Positions 10,209 through 18,345 of a DNA stretch of 64,000 bases are shown piece by piece (positions within the stretch are counted from its first letter, which is position 1; every line of letters starts with the position of its first letter). The notes beneath the pieces were generated by a model. The model was not told the DNA's origin. It saw only the letters and a list, made by a program, of their open reading frames with translations, and made no database searches. The DNA comes from Agromyces mediolanus (lineage in GTDB: Bacteria > Actinomycetota > Actinomycetes > Actinomycetales > Microbacteriaceae): positions 124,001-188,000 of the forward strand of contig NZ_JAMBNX010000001.1 in the NCBI RefSeq assembly GCF_023715325.1. The letters are read 5' to 3'. The position numbers and the translations under genes are program-made.

Positions 10209-12871
10209 CGCACCTCCTCCCGTCCGGGGCGTCCGGCGGCGGCGGTGACGGTGTGGGCCGAGAGCAGCGCCACCGCGGCCGTCGCCAGCGCGAACGCGGC
10301 GAGCGCCGCCGCGAGCGGCCACCACTCGATCGCGAGCGTCGGGGTGAGCGCGGCCGGAGCAGCGGGCACGGCGGCGCGCGCGAGCTCCGCCGCGGTCGCC
10401 CACGCGGCGACGGCGCCGATCGCGGCACCGAGCACCATCGCGGTGCCGACGGCCGCGGCGAGCTCGGCGAAGCGCGCCCGCCCTTGCATCGCGGCCGGTG
10501 CGCCGAGGGCTCGCAGCACGAGTACCTCGCCACGGCGGGACGCACCGAACGCGGCGGCGAGGGCGATGAGGGCGGCGAGGGCGGCGGCGAGGGCGCCGAT
10601 CGCCCCGAGCCAGAGGGCCGTGATCGCGGGGGAGACGAGGTTCGCCGTCGATGCGGTGGCCCGGGCGAGCGCCACTGCGCCCCCGGGGCGGTCCCGGTCG
10701 AACGCGGCGACGACGGCGGTCGGATCGGGAGTACCGAGCCAGAGCTCGTCCGCGCTCGGCGTGCGGGCGCCGGCGTCGGCCACCGCGGCGTCGAGGTCGG
10801 CGCGGTCGGCGAGCACGCCGAGCGCCCCAGCGCCGGGAACGGCCTGCACGACCGCCGCGACCTGCGCGTCGATCGTGCCGTCGGCGCTGCCCAGTCGGAG
10901 GGAGATGCGGTCGCCGGGAGCCGCGCTCGTGCCGGCGGCGAGTTGCTCGTCGATCGCGACTGGGAGGAGCGAGGCATCCGCCGCGTCGATCGCCCGGATC
11001 GCGCTATGGACGTCGTCGGGGAGCCCCGGCGCCACCTGCGGGAGGGTATCGAGCCCGGTGGCGATGAGCGTCGCCGTCTCCGGGCCGACCCGGATCTCGC
11101 GCCGCACCACCGGCTCGACGACGGCCCCGGGCAGTTCCGCGGCGGCGTCGGCCGCGGCGGTCGGATCCGCGGCGCCGACCACCCTGACCTCCCCGCCCGT
11201 CGCCAGGGCTGCGGCGTCGGCGTCGAAGCGCTGCCAGCTGCCGGCGACGGTCGCGGTGAGCACGATCCCCGCGACACCCAGCATGGCGGTGAAGGAGGCG
11301 GCCGCGAACATGGGCGCCCGACGGGCCAGCTGCCGCAGGGGGAGCGACGGCACGAGCCCCGGCCGCGCCGAGGCGACGCGCTCGAGCAGCCGGGAGACGA
11401 ACGGCGTGCAGGCGAGGGCGCCGAGCGCGAGGGCGAGCAGCACGAGCACGGGGGCGAGCACGGCGAGCGGGTCGACCGCGGTACCGCCGGCAGCCGTGCG
11501 GACGAGCGGCGAACCGTACAGCCGGAACTGCCAGAGGGAGACGGCAGCGGCGACCGCCACGAGCACCGTGCCGCCGAGCGCAGCCGCACGGGTGCCTCGG
11601 CCGCTGTCCTCGCCGGTCGAGCGGGTCACCGGTCGCCGCGCCTCGCCCCACGCGCTCCCTGCGAGCAGCAGGACGGCGACGAGCACGGCAGCCGCGGCGA
11701 CCGCGGCAGCGATCCACATCGACCGCGGCTCGCCCGGGCGGAGCAGCAGCAGCGCGAGTTCCCCCGCCGCGGCGCCGGCGACGGCGGCGGGCGCGGCGAC
11801 GGCGGCGGCTTCGCCCGCCTGCCACCCCACGAGCTGCCGGGTCGCCGCGCCACGGGCGCGCAGCAGGACGGTCTCGCCGCGACGGGCGCCGGCGAGCAGG
11901 GTGCCGAGCCGGCCGAGGGCGGCGATGCCCGCGGCCGCGAGCAGCAGCAGCGGGAGCGGCGTGATCGCGCGCACTGCGTCGAGCCCCGTCGTCGCCGCAT
12001 CGATGGTGGCGGGCAGGCCGCCGAGCTGGCTGAGTCCGTCTTCGCCGATGCCGGGCTGCGCGGCGAGGGCGGGCGTCGTGCGTGCGATGTCGGCGGTCAG
12101 CGCACGTGCCGAGTCCGGGGTGAGCGTGTCGATGATCGGCGTGGCCGTCCAGCGCACCCGAACCGCGACCGGCAGGCGGTCGAGCGCGTCCTCGTCGACG
12201 AGGAAGGGGCCCGCTGCTCCGTCGGCCGAGCCGGTGGCGATGAGCGGTTCGCCGAACCAGGCCGGCGCCCTGGCATCGTCCGGCAGCCAGGTGCCGACGA
12301 CCTGCAGGCGGCGGTCGGCGAGCTCGACCGTGTCGCCGACGGCGAGCCCGAGCGCGTCCGCTGCGCCCGCGTGCACCGCCGTCGGGATGGGGGCGGATGC
12401 CTCGCCGGCGTCGGCGTCGGCGTCGGTCTCCGGTGCCGGCTCGGCGGGGTCGTTCGAGGCATCCGGCCAAGCGCCGTCGACGAGTCGCGCCCGCTCGGCG
12501 GCCGCCGGGTCTGCGAGGAGCACGAGCCCGGCCTCGGACACGGTATCGACCCCGTCGACCGTCGGGACGGGGGAGCTCTCCGCCGAGCGGGTCCACTCGA
12601 TCGTCTCGGCGGGAAGCGTCCGATCGAGCACCTCGGCGCCCGCCTCCGCCTGCGCCTCCGGATCGATCGAGCGGCGGATCTCCCAGCGCACGGCGCCGTC
12701 GGCCCCCGCGACGGCGCCGATGCGGTCGCGGAGACCGGTGACGGCGGCGCCGGCGGTCTGATCGATGATCGCGGTGCCGACGCCGGCGAGCACGAGGACG
12801 ACGGCGGCGACGCCGGCGAGCACCCCGGAGCGCGCACGGGCACGAGCCAGTGCCAGCCGTGCCGATGCCAC
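10205..12871 (-). CDS. Large FtsX-fold ABC permease, first gene of the operon
   Basis: Starting from GTG 12871 the product is 888 residues, with an N-terminal span (SGVLAGVAAVVLVLAGVG), a long extracytoplasmic domain, then clustered Ala/Leu-rich spans and a final span pair. The frame is open further upstream (ATGs at 12952 and 13039), but a strong GAGGAGG lies eight bases before GTG 12871 and the extra N-terminal residues are unlike a membrane protein start, so 12871 is preferred. It leads a four-gene operon whose members all overlap by four bases. The region upstream is shared with the oppositely oriented leader of an ABC exporter. Confidence 0.82.
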   Translation of the reverse strand: MASARLALARARARSGVLAGVAAVVLVLAGVGTAIIDQTAGAAVTGLRDRIGAVAGADGAVRWEIRRSIDPEAQAEAGAEVLDRTLPAETIEWTRSAESSPVPTVDGVDTVSEAGLVLLADPAAAERARLVDGAWPDASNDPAEPAPETDADADAGEASAPIPTAVHAGAADALGLAVGDTVELADRRLQVVGTWLPDDARAPAWFGEPLIATGSADGAAGPFLVDEDALDRLPVAVRVRWTATPIIDTLTPDSARALTADIARTTPALAAQPGIGEDGLSQLGGLPATIDAATTGLDAVRAITPLPLLLLAAAGIAALGRLGTLLAGARRGETVLLRARGAATRQLVGWQAGEAAAVAAPAAVAGAAAGELALLLLRPGEPRSMWIAAAVAAAAVLVAVLLLAGSAWGEARRPVTRSTGEDSGRGTRAAALGGTVLVAVAAAVSLWQFRLYGSPLVRTAAGGTAVDPLAVLAPVLVLLALALGALACTPFVSRLLERVASARPGLVPSLPLRQLARRAPMFAAASFTAMLGVAGIVLTATVAGSWQRFDADAAALATGGEVRVVGAADPTAAADAAAELPGAVVEPVVRREIRVGPETATLIATGLDTLPQVAPGLPDDVHSAIRAIDAADASLLPVAIDEQLAAGTSAAPGDRISLRLGSADGTIDAQVAAVVQAVPGAGALGVLADRADLDAAVADAGARTPSADELWLGTPDPTAVVAAFDRDRPGGAVALARATASTANLVSPAITALWLGAIGALAAALAALIALAAAFGASRRGEVLVLRALGAPAAMQGRARFAELAAAVGTAMVLGAAIGAVAAWATAAELARAAVPAAPAALTPTLAIEWWPLAAALAAFALATAAVALLSAHTVTAAAGRPGREEVR

Positions 12872-12968
12872 GCGCGGAGCCTCCTCGATGCAGGGTTCGG
12901 GTCGCCGCGGCGATCGGTGCAGCGGTGCGCCGGCGTCGAATTCGGACAGCATACCCCGCACCGGGGAC

Positions 12969-12998
12969 TTGCGTACCACTCCGAACTCTGAATAGTCT
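12969..12998 (+). promoter_or_regulatory. Candidate promoter for the ABC exporter leader
   Basis: TTGCGT at 12969-12974 and TAGTCT at 12993-12998 are separated by 18 bases, a good sigma-A layout in a local AT-richer patch. It would start a transcript near 13005, about 430 bases before the exporter start and about 25 bases before the first ATG of the small leader ORF. Confidence 0.5.
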
Positions 12999-13063
12999 GT
13001 AAGGCTGTCGCACCACGAGTGAGGCAGGCTATGGATCACGAGACGATGACGCAGGAGGACCCG

Positions 13064-13156
13064 ATGTCAACAGCCCACACTTCCGCCCGTTCGGTCGCGG
13101 TCGCTGGCGCTGGCATCCGCGCCCCGCGCCGTCCCGCTGCCACGCCGGAGCACTAG
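13064..13156 (+). CDS. Candidate leader peptide upstream of the ABC exporter
   Basis: A 30-codon ORF starts at ATG 13064, preceded by AGGAGG with a five-base spacer, which is the best ribosome site in the region, and stops at TAG 13154-13156. In-frame ATGs at 13031 (weaker GAGG site) and 13046 would give up to 41 residues. The peptide begins [10 protein letters not shown], is Ala/Arg/Pro-rich, and ends [12 protein letters not shown]. It sits early in a long leader with several hairpins, ahead of a drug-exporter-like ABC pair. Its start, size and position fit an attenuation leader peptide. It resembles no protein I recognise, so the role is inference. Confidence 0.45.
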   Translation: MSTAHTSARSVAVAGAGIRAPRRPAATPEH

Positions 13157-13438
13157 CTCCGACACGTCGCGCCGGACGAGGTCCGGCCGAACTGCCGCTC
13201 CAGCGGCCACCAGTACCGGGCGCCCCCGATCGCGCGAGCTCCGCTGCGAGCCTCGCCGTCCAGCATCCCGGATCCCGCTTCCCGGCACCGCGTTCCGGCT
13301 CCGCTCCAGGCGCCACGACCCGGTTCCGCCTCAGGCACCGCCCCGTCGGCCGCGACGCACCGGTCCGCCATCCGCATCTCACCGCACGCCTCCGCGTGCG
13401 CGGCACTGCCGCAGCACGCCGTTCCGAAAGGGCCATCC
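13157..13438 (+). promoter_or_regulatory. Structured 5' leader of the ABC exporter operon
   Basis: No gene is seen between the small ORF and the exporter start. The stretch holds hairpins GCCGGAC/GTCCGGC (13171-13187), GCCGCT/AGCGGC (13194-13207), CGCACG/CGTGCG (13383-13400) and GTGC-GCGGC/GCCGC-A-GCAC (13396-13417). The last two share bases 13396-13400 and cannot form together. The exporter ribosome site AAAGGG (13427-13432) lies just after them. This is what a leader-peptide-controlled attenuator or ribosome-site switch would look like; no ligand aptamer was recognised. Confidence 0.4.
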
Positions 13439-15340
13439 TTGACCACCCCACCCACCCATCCGCCCGGTCACGCAGCCGAGGCGCCGCGCCTCGGCGCGGT
13501 GCGCGCGCTCTGGCGCCTCCGCGAGTTCGCCGGGCCCGCGCTCCCGGCATTCTCGTTGAGCATGGGCGCCGCGCTCGTCGCGCAGCTCTTCGCGCTCGCG
13601 ATCCCGCAGGTGCTGCAGCAGATCGTCGACGGCCCGCTCGCCGACGGCGATGCGACCGCCGTCTGGCCGCTCGCGATCCTCGTCTTCGTGCTCGGGGCGA
13701 TCGAGTCGATCCTCTACGCGCTCCGCCGCTGGCTCGTCGTCGGCCCGGGCACCAAGGTGGAGGCGCGCATGCGCGACGCGTTCTACGCGAAGCTCCAGGA
13801 CCTCCCGGTCAGCTTCCACGACCGCTGGCCGAGCGGACAGCTGCTCTCCCGCGCAGTCAGCGACCTGAGCCTCATCCGCCGCTGGCTGAGCTTCGGACTC
13901 GTCCTGACCGGCGCGAACCTCGTCATCATCGTGGTCGGCGTCGGCATCCTCATGTCCATGAACTGGCTGCTCGGGCTGATTTTCCTCGTCTGCTCCCTCC
14001 CGCTCTGGTGGGCCGGCTACCGCTTCGAAGGCGAGTACTCCGAGAAGTCGCGCCTCAGCCAGGATCAGCAGGGCGACCTCGCGACCGCGGTCGAGGAGTC
14101 GGTGCACGGCATCCGTGTGCTGAAAGCCTTCGGGCGGGGCAAGCACGCGCTGTCGACGTTCCGGGCCCAGGCCGAGTCGCTGCGCCGCACCGAGATGGAG
14201 AAAGCGCGCCTCGACGCGAACATCTGGGTGTGGATCATGGTCGTCCCGGCCATCGCGCTCGGCGCCTGCCTCGTCGTCGGCATCTGGCTCGCCGCGAACG
14301 GGCAGCTCACGGTCGGCGAACTGGTCGCGTTCTTCGCGACCGCGACGGTCCTCGCCTGGCCGATCGAGTCGATCGGCTTCATGCTCGCGTTCGCGCTCGA
14401 CGCGCGCACCGCCACCGACCGCTTCTTCGACATCATGGACAGCGAGAACACCATCCTCGACCCCGAGGCCCCGCGCACGCTCGAGCGTCCGCGCGGCGAG
14501 CTCGCGTTCGAGGGCGTGCACTTCCGCTACCAGGACGCCCCGTCGCGGTTCCCCGACTTGCTCGACGACGTCGAGCTCGTCGTCCGGCCGGGCGAGACCA
14601 TGGCGCTCGTCGGCCTCACCGGCAGTGGCAAGACCACGATGACCGCGCTCGCCACCCGGCTGTACGACGTGACCGGCGGCGCCGTCACGCTCGACGGCGT
14701 CGACGTGCGCGCGTTCACCCGAGAGGAGCTGCGCCGGCACATCGCGATGGCGTTCGAGGACGCCACGCTGTTCAGCGCCTCAGTTCGGGAGAACGTGCTG
14801 CTCGGGCGTCCGGAACTCGTCGGAGACGACCCGGCCGTGCAGGCGGAGGCGCAGCGCGTGCTCGAGGAGGCGCTGCGCATCGCGCAGGCCGGGTTCGCGT
14901 ACGAGCTGCCGGAAGGACTCGACACGAAGGTCGGCGAAGAAGGCATGAGCCTCTCCGGCGGTCAGCGTCAGCGCCTCGCCCTCGCCCGTGCGGTGGCGGC
15001 GAAGCCCGCGGTGCTCGTGCTCGACGACCCTCTCTCCGCGCTCGACGTCACGACCGAGGCGAAGGTGGAGGAGGAGCTGCGCAGCGTACTCGCCGACACG
15101 ACCGCGCTCATCGTCGCGCACCGCCCCTCGACGGTCATGATGGCCGACCGGGTGGCGCTGCTCGAAGCCGGCCGGATCACCGCCGTCGGGACCCACTCCG
15201 AGCTGCTGCGGGAGTCGGAGCACTACCGCTTCGTCATCTCCAGCCTCGAAGAAGAGGAACTCGCCGCGAGCGACCCGTCGGGCCCGTTCGCGCAACCGGA
15301 AGAAGAACCCGAGACCGATCGAGAGGAGGTCGCCCGATGA
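13439..15340 (+). CDS. Heterodimeric ABC exporter, degenerate-site half (TMD-NBD)
   Basis: This 633-residue half-transporter has six N-terminal spans (about residues 35-320) and a C-terminal ATPase domain: Walker [10 protein letters not shown] (392-400), signature LSGGQ (505-509) and His561. Asp530 replaces the usual catalytic Glu after Walker B, and Glu440 stands at the Q-loop Gln position, so this is the non-hydrolysing site typical of heterodimeric multidrug exporters such as BmrCD or TM287/288. The start is TTG 13439, supported by AAAGGG six bases upstream. Its stop overlaps the partner start as ATGA. Confidence 0.9.
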   Translation: MTTPPTHPPGHAAEAPRLGAVRALWRLREFAGPALPAFSLSMGAALVAQLFALAIPQVLQQIVDGPLADGDATAVWPLAILVFVLGAIESILYALRRWLVVGPGTKVEARMRDAFYAKLQDLPVSFHDRWPSGQLLSRAVSDLSLIRRWLSFGLVLTGANLVIIVVGVGILMSMNWLLGLIFLVCSLPLWWAGYRFEGEYSEKSRLSQDQQGDLATAVEESVHGIRVLKAFGRGKHALSTFRAQAESLRRTEMEKARLDANIWVWIMVVPAIALGACLVVGIWLAANGQLTVGELVAFFATATVLAWPIESIGFMLAFALDARTATDRFFDIMDSENTILDPEAPRTLERPRGELAFEGVHFRYQDAPSRFPDLLDDVELVVRPGETMALVGLTGSGKTTMTALATRLYDVTGGAVTLDGVDVRAFTREELRRHIAMAFEDATLFSASVRENVLLGRPELVGDDPAVQAEAQRVLEEALRIAQAGFAYELPEGLDTKVGEEGMSLSGGQRQRLALARAVAAKPAVLVLDDPLSALDVTTEAKVEEELRSVLADTTALIVAHRPSTVMMADRVALLEAGRITAVGTHSELLRESEHYRFVISSLEEEELAASDPSGPFAQPEEEPETDREEVAR

Positions 15341-17142
15341 GCGTCACCGGCGTTCAGGGAGAAGAGCGCGAGCACTACACGCGCGCCGAGTCACGGCAGA
15401 TCCGCCGGCGTTCGATGCGTCTGCTCGGCTCCCTGCTGCATCCGCTGCGGCCCACGCTGTGGCTCACCGTCATCGCGGTCATGCTGTCTTCAGCCGCGCA
15501 GGTCGCGGGCCCGGCGATCATCGCCTACGGCATCGACACCGGCATCCCCGCCCTCATCGGGCAGAACTGGTGGCCGGCCGCACTGTCGGGCGCCGCGTAC
15601 GTGGTCACCGGCCTGGTCGGCGCGTTCCTCATCGCGGTCTACATCCGGCTCTCGGCGCGGATCAGCCAGGCCGTGCTCATCGATCTGCGCACGCGGGTGT
15701 TCCTGCACACGCAGAAGCTCTCGCTCGAGTTCCACGAGTCGTACACCTCGGGCCGGATCATCTCGCGCCAGACGAGCGACCTCGACGCCATCCGGGAGCT
15801 CATGGACGAGGGGCTCACGCTGCTCGTGCGCGGGCTCATGTACATGGTGTTCACCGCGGTGATGCTCATCATCCTCGACTGGCCGTCGGGCGTGGTGCTG
15901 CTCATCGCCCTGGTGCCGCTCGGCATCCTGACCCGGTGGTTCCAGTTGCGATCGCAGCAGCTGTTCCGTCGCTCGCGCGTCGCCTCGGCACGCCTCATCG
16001 TGCAGTTCGTGGAGACGATGACCGGCATCCGGGCGGTGCAGGCGTTCCGCAAGGAGCGGCGCAACGAGCGGGAGTTCGGAGCGCTCGTCGAGGACTACCG
16101 CGATGTCAACGCGAAGGTGCTCGGCCTGTTCGCCGTGTTCAACCCCGGGCTCGCGCTCATCGGCAACACCGCCGTGGCCGCGACGATCGTGCTCGGCGGA
16201 TTCCGCGTGGTCGACGGCTCGTTGCAGGTCGGCGTGCTGCTCGCGGCCGTGCTGTACACGAAGCGCTTCTTCGACCCGATGGAAGATCTCGCGATGTTCT
16301 ACAACGGGTACCAGTCCGCCGCGAGCGCGCTCGAGAAGATCTCGGGCGTGCTGGAGGAGGAGCCGAGCGTGCCAGACCCCGAGCGACCGGTCGACCTGTG
16401 GAACGCGAGCGGCCGCGTGCGCTTCGACGGCGTCGAGTTCGCGTACACGAAGGACCGGGTCGTGCTGCCGCGCTTCGACCTCGACATCCCCGCCGGGCAG
16501 ACGATCGCCCTCGTCGGATCCACCGGCGCCGGCAAGTCGACGCTCGCGAAGCTGATCGCCCGGTTCTACGACCCGAGCGACGGTGCCGTGACGCTCGACG
16601 AGCATGACCTCCGCACCCTGCACCCGAAGGATCTGCGCCGCGCGATCGTCATGGTCACGCAGGAGGCGTACCTGTTCTCCGGGTCGGTCGCCGACAACAT
16701 CGCGCTCGGGAAGCCGGACGCCTCGTTCGACGAGGTGGTCGCCGCCGCGAAGGCGGTCGGCGCGCACGAGTTCATCGAGGGACTGCCGAACGGCTACGAC
16801 ACCGACGTGAACAAGCGCGGCGGCCGGGTGAGCGCGGGACAGCGGCAGCTGATCTCGTTCGCCCGGGCGTTCCTCGCGAACCCGGCGGTGCTGATCCTCG
16901 ACGAGGCGACGAGCTCGCTCGACATCCCGAGCGAGCGGCTGGTGCAGGAAGGACTCACGAAGCTCCTCGCCGATCGCACCGCGATCATCATCGCGCACCG
17001 ACTGTCCACGGTCGCGATCGCCGATCGTGTGCTCGTGATGGAGCACGGGCGGATCGTCGAGGACGGTTCGCCGGCCGAACTCATCGGCGGGGACGGGCGC
17101 TTCGCCGCCCTGCACGCGGCGTGGCGCGACTCACTGGTGTGA
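15337..17142 (+). CDS. Heterodimeric ABC exporter, catalytic half (TMD-NBD)
   Basis: This 601-residue partner has six spans (about 40-320) and an ATPase domain with Walker [10 protein letters not shown] (394-402), Q-loop Gln442, Walker B ending in Glu523 and switch His554, all the residues needed for hydrolysis. Its signature loop is VSAGQ (498-502) rather than LSGGQ; since the signature of one half works on the other half's ATP, this deviation would affect the partner's degenerate site, as in known asymmetric exporters. ATG 15337 follows GAGAGGAGG. The pair likely exports a lipophilic drug or natural product; the exact substrate is unknown. Confidence 0.9.
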   Translation: MSVTGVQGEEREHYTRAESRQIRRRSMRLLGSLLHPLRPTLWLTVIAVMLSSAAQVAGPAIIAYGIDTGIPALIGQNWWPAALSGAAYVVTGLVGAFLIAVYIRLSARISQAVLIDLRTRVFLHTQKLSLEFHESYTSGRIISRQTSDLDAIRELMDEGLTLLVRGLMYMVFTAVMLIILDWPSGVVLLIALVPLGILTRWFQLRSQQLFRRSRVASARLIVQFVETMTGIRAVQAFRKERRNEREFGALVEDYRDVNAKVLGLFAVFNPGLALIGNTAVAATIVLGGFRVVDGSLQVGVLLAAVLYTKRFFDPMEDLAMFYNGYQSAASALEKISGVLEEEPSVPDPERPVDLWNASGRVRFDGVEFAYTKDRVVLPRFDLDIPAGQTIALVGSTGAGKSTLAKLIARFYDPSDGAVTLDEHDLRTLHPKDLRRAIVMVTQEAYLFSGSVADNIALGKPDASFDEVVAAAKAVGAHEFIEGLPNGYDTDVNKRGGRVSAGQRQLISFARAFLANPAVLILDEATSSLDIPSERLVQEGLTKLLADRTAIIIAHRLSTVAIADRVLVMEHGRIVEDGSPAELIGGDGRFAALHAAWRDSLV

Positions 17143-17156
17143 CGACGGGATGACAG

Positions 17157-17188
17157 AGGCGGGGCGGTCCACTCGGGCCGCCCCGCCT
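17157..17188 (+). terminator. Terminator after the ABC exporter pair
   Basis: A perfect 11-bp stem, AGGCGGGGCGG (17157-17167) with CCGCCCCGCCT (17178-17188), closes a ten-base loop 14 bases after the exporter stop codon. Confidence 0.75.
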
Positions 17189-17340
17189 CGTCGTCCGCGG
17201 GGTCGCGAGAGCGGCTGCAGGCTGCCGCACGCGCGGTGGCGTCGGGGAAGACGGGGACGGGGCTTCGCGCGAAGAGCGCCGGGGTGGTCGGCCGGACGCG
17301 GGGTCAGGGACGCGCGGGTGGGTAGGCGGGCGCGTGGTAC

Positions 17341-17400
17341 GGGGCGCGGGGTCGGGGGCGTGCGGCCGGGGGTGTGCGGCCCGGGGGTGTGCGGCCGGGG
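17341..17400 (+). repeat. G-rich tandem repeat upstream of the response regulator
   Basis: Three units of GGGGGTGTGCGGCC (14-15 bp, starting 17354, 17368 and 17383) follow two further G-tracts, giving six runs of four or five G at 17341, 17348, 17354, 17368, 17383 and 17397. Such a series can fold as a G-quadruplex. It lies in the gene-free stretch 17189-17527, which is strongly G-skewed on this strand; I see no ORF in it and no clear -35/-10 pair. Confidence 0.65.
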
Positions 17401-17527
17401 CGGCGATCGGGAAGCGGACGGCACCCCCGGATTGGGACCTGCCCCGCCGTTTCCAGCGCGATACAGTGAGCGGGGCGGTGTGTCCGCCCACGGCCGCGCC
17501 TCCCGAGCGCCGTCGAACGGAGGAGCA

Positions 17528-18193
17528 ATGGGCGATTCGACCACGCCCCTGCGAGTCGTCATCGCGGACGATGCGATGCTGCTCCGCGAGGGAATCCAGA
17601 AGGTGCTCGAGGACGCGGGGATCGAAGTCGTCGCCTCCGTCGGGACGGCCGACGAGCTGCTCGCAGTGCTCGACGAAGTCGCGGTGGATGCTGCGGTGCT
17701 CGACATCCGCATGCCGCCCGGGCACAGCGATGAGGGGGTCGTCGCGCTCGAACGGATCCGCGCCGGCGGGTCGACGATCGGCGTGCTCCTGCTCTCCATG
17801 TATGCCACCCCGGAGTACGCGCTGCGCGTGATGGGCGCGGGCAGCGGCACCGGGTATCTCCTGAAGGAACGCGTCGCCCAGCCGCAGACGCTCGTTCGCG
17901 CGGTCGAGACGGTTGCCGGGGGAGGTTCCGTCGTCGATCCCGAGGTCGTCGAGCAACTGGTCGGGCGCAGCCGCGTCGACGACCCGATCTCGCGGTTGAC
18001 CGAGCGTGAACGCTCGGTACTGGAACTCATGGCGCAGGGATACTCGAACGGCGGCATCGCGCAGGCACTGTTCCTCGGCCTGAAGACGGTCGAGACGCAC
18101 GTGCGGAGCATCCTGCAGAAACTCGGCCTCGAGGAATCGCCCGACCACCATCGCCGTGTCCTCGCGGTCCTCGCGCTCCTCGGCGAGCGGTGA
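17528..18193 (+). CDS. NarL/LuxR-family response regulator
   Basis: The 221-residue protein has a receiver domain (residues 8-125) with acidic pair Asp14-Asp15, phospho-acceptor Asp59 in VLDIRMP, and the conserved Lys in YLLKERV, followed by a LuxR-type helix-turn-helix (about 155-205, LTERERSVLELMAQG...). It should dimerise on phosphorylation and control transcription of nearby genes. ATG 17528 has GGAGCA upstream. Its partner kinase is the next gene but one 150-base gap away. Target genes are unknown; the neighbouring exporter pair is a plausible candidate by position only. Confidence 0.9.
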   Translation: MGDSTTPLRVVIADDAMLLREGIQKVLEDAGIEVVASVGTADELLAVLDEVAVDAAVLDIRMPPGHSDEGVVALERIRAGGSTIGVLLLSMYATPEYALRVMGAGSGTGYLLKERVAQPQTLVRAVETVAGGGSVVDPEVVEQLVGRSRVDDPISRLTERERSVLELMAQGYSNGGIAQALFLGLKTVETHVRSILQKLGLEESPDHHRRVLAVLALLGER

Positions 18194-18345
18194 GCGGGGC
18201 GTCGCCCTGGCTGCGCCTGCTTCGGCAGCGAAGACGATGACGAAGATGAAGATGCTGACGACGGTGATGGCGGTGACCGGGTGAGTGCGGTGACTGCGCC
18301 GATCGTGGTGTCCGGGGTGACGGCGACGCGGACGGTGATGGCGAG

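Noticed and set aside
8442..12761. A plus-strand open frame of more than 1400 codons opposite the FtsX permease genes
   Set aside because: It is antisense to two well supported membrane proteins, its translation is low-complexity Arg/Gly/Glu/Ser-rich, and it has no recognisable domain. Long antisense frames are expected at this GC content.
12872..13039. N-terminal extension of the first FtsX permease to ATG 13039 or 12952
   Set aside because: The extra residues are hydrophilic and unrelated to a membrane protein start, neither ATG has a good ribosome site, and GAGGAGG directs initiation to GTG 12871.
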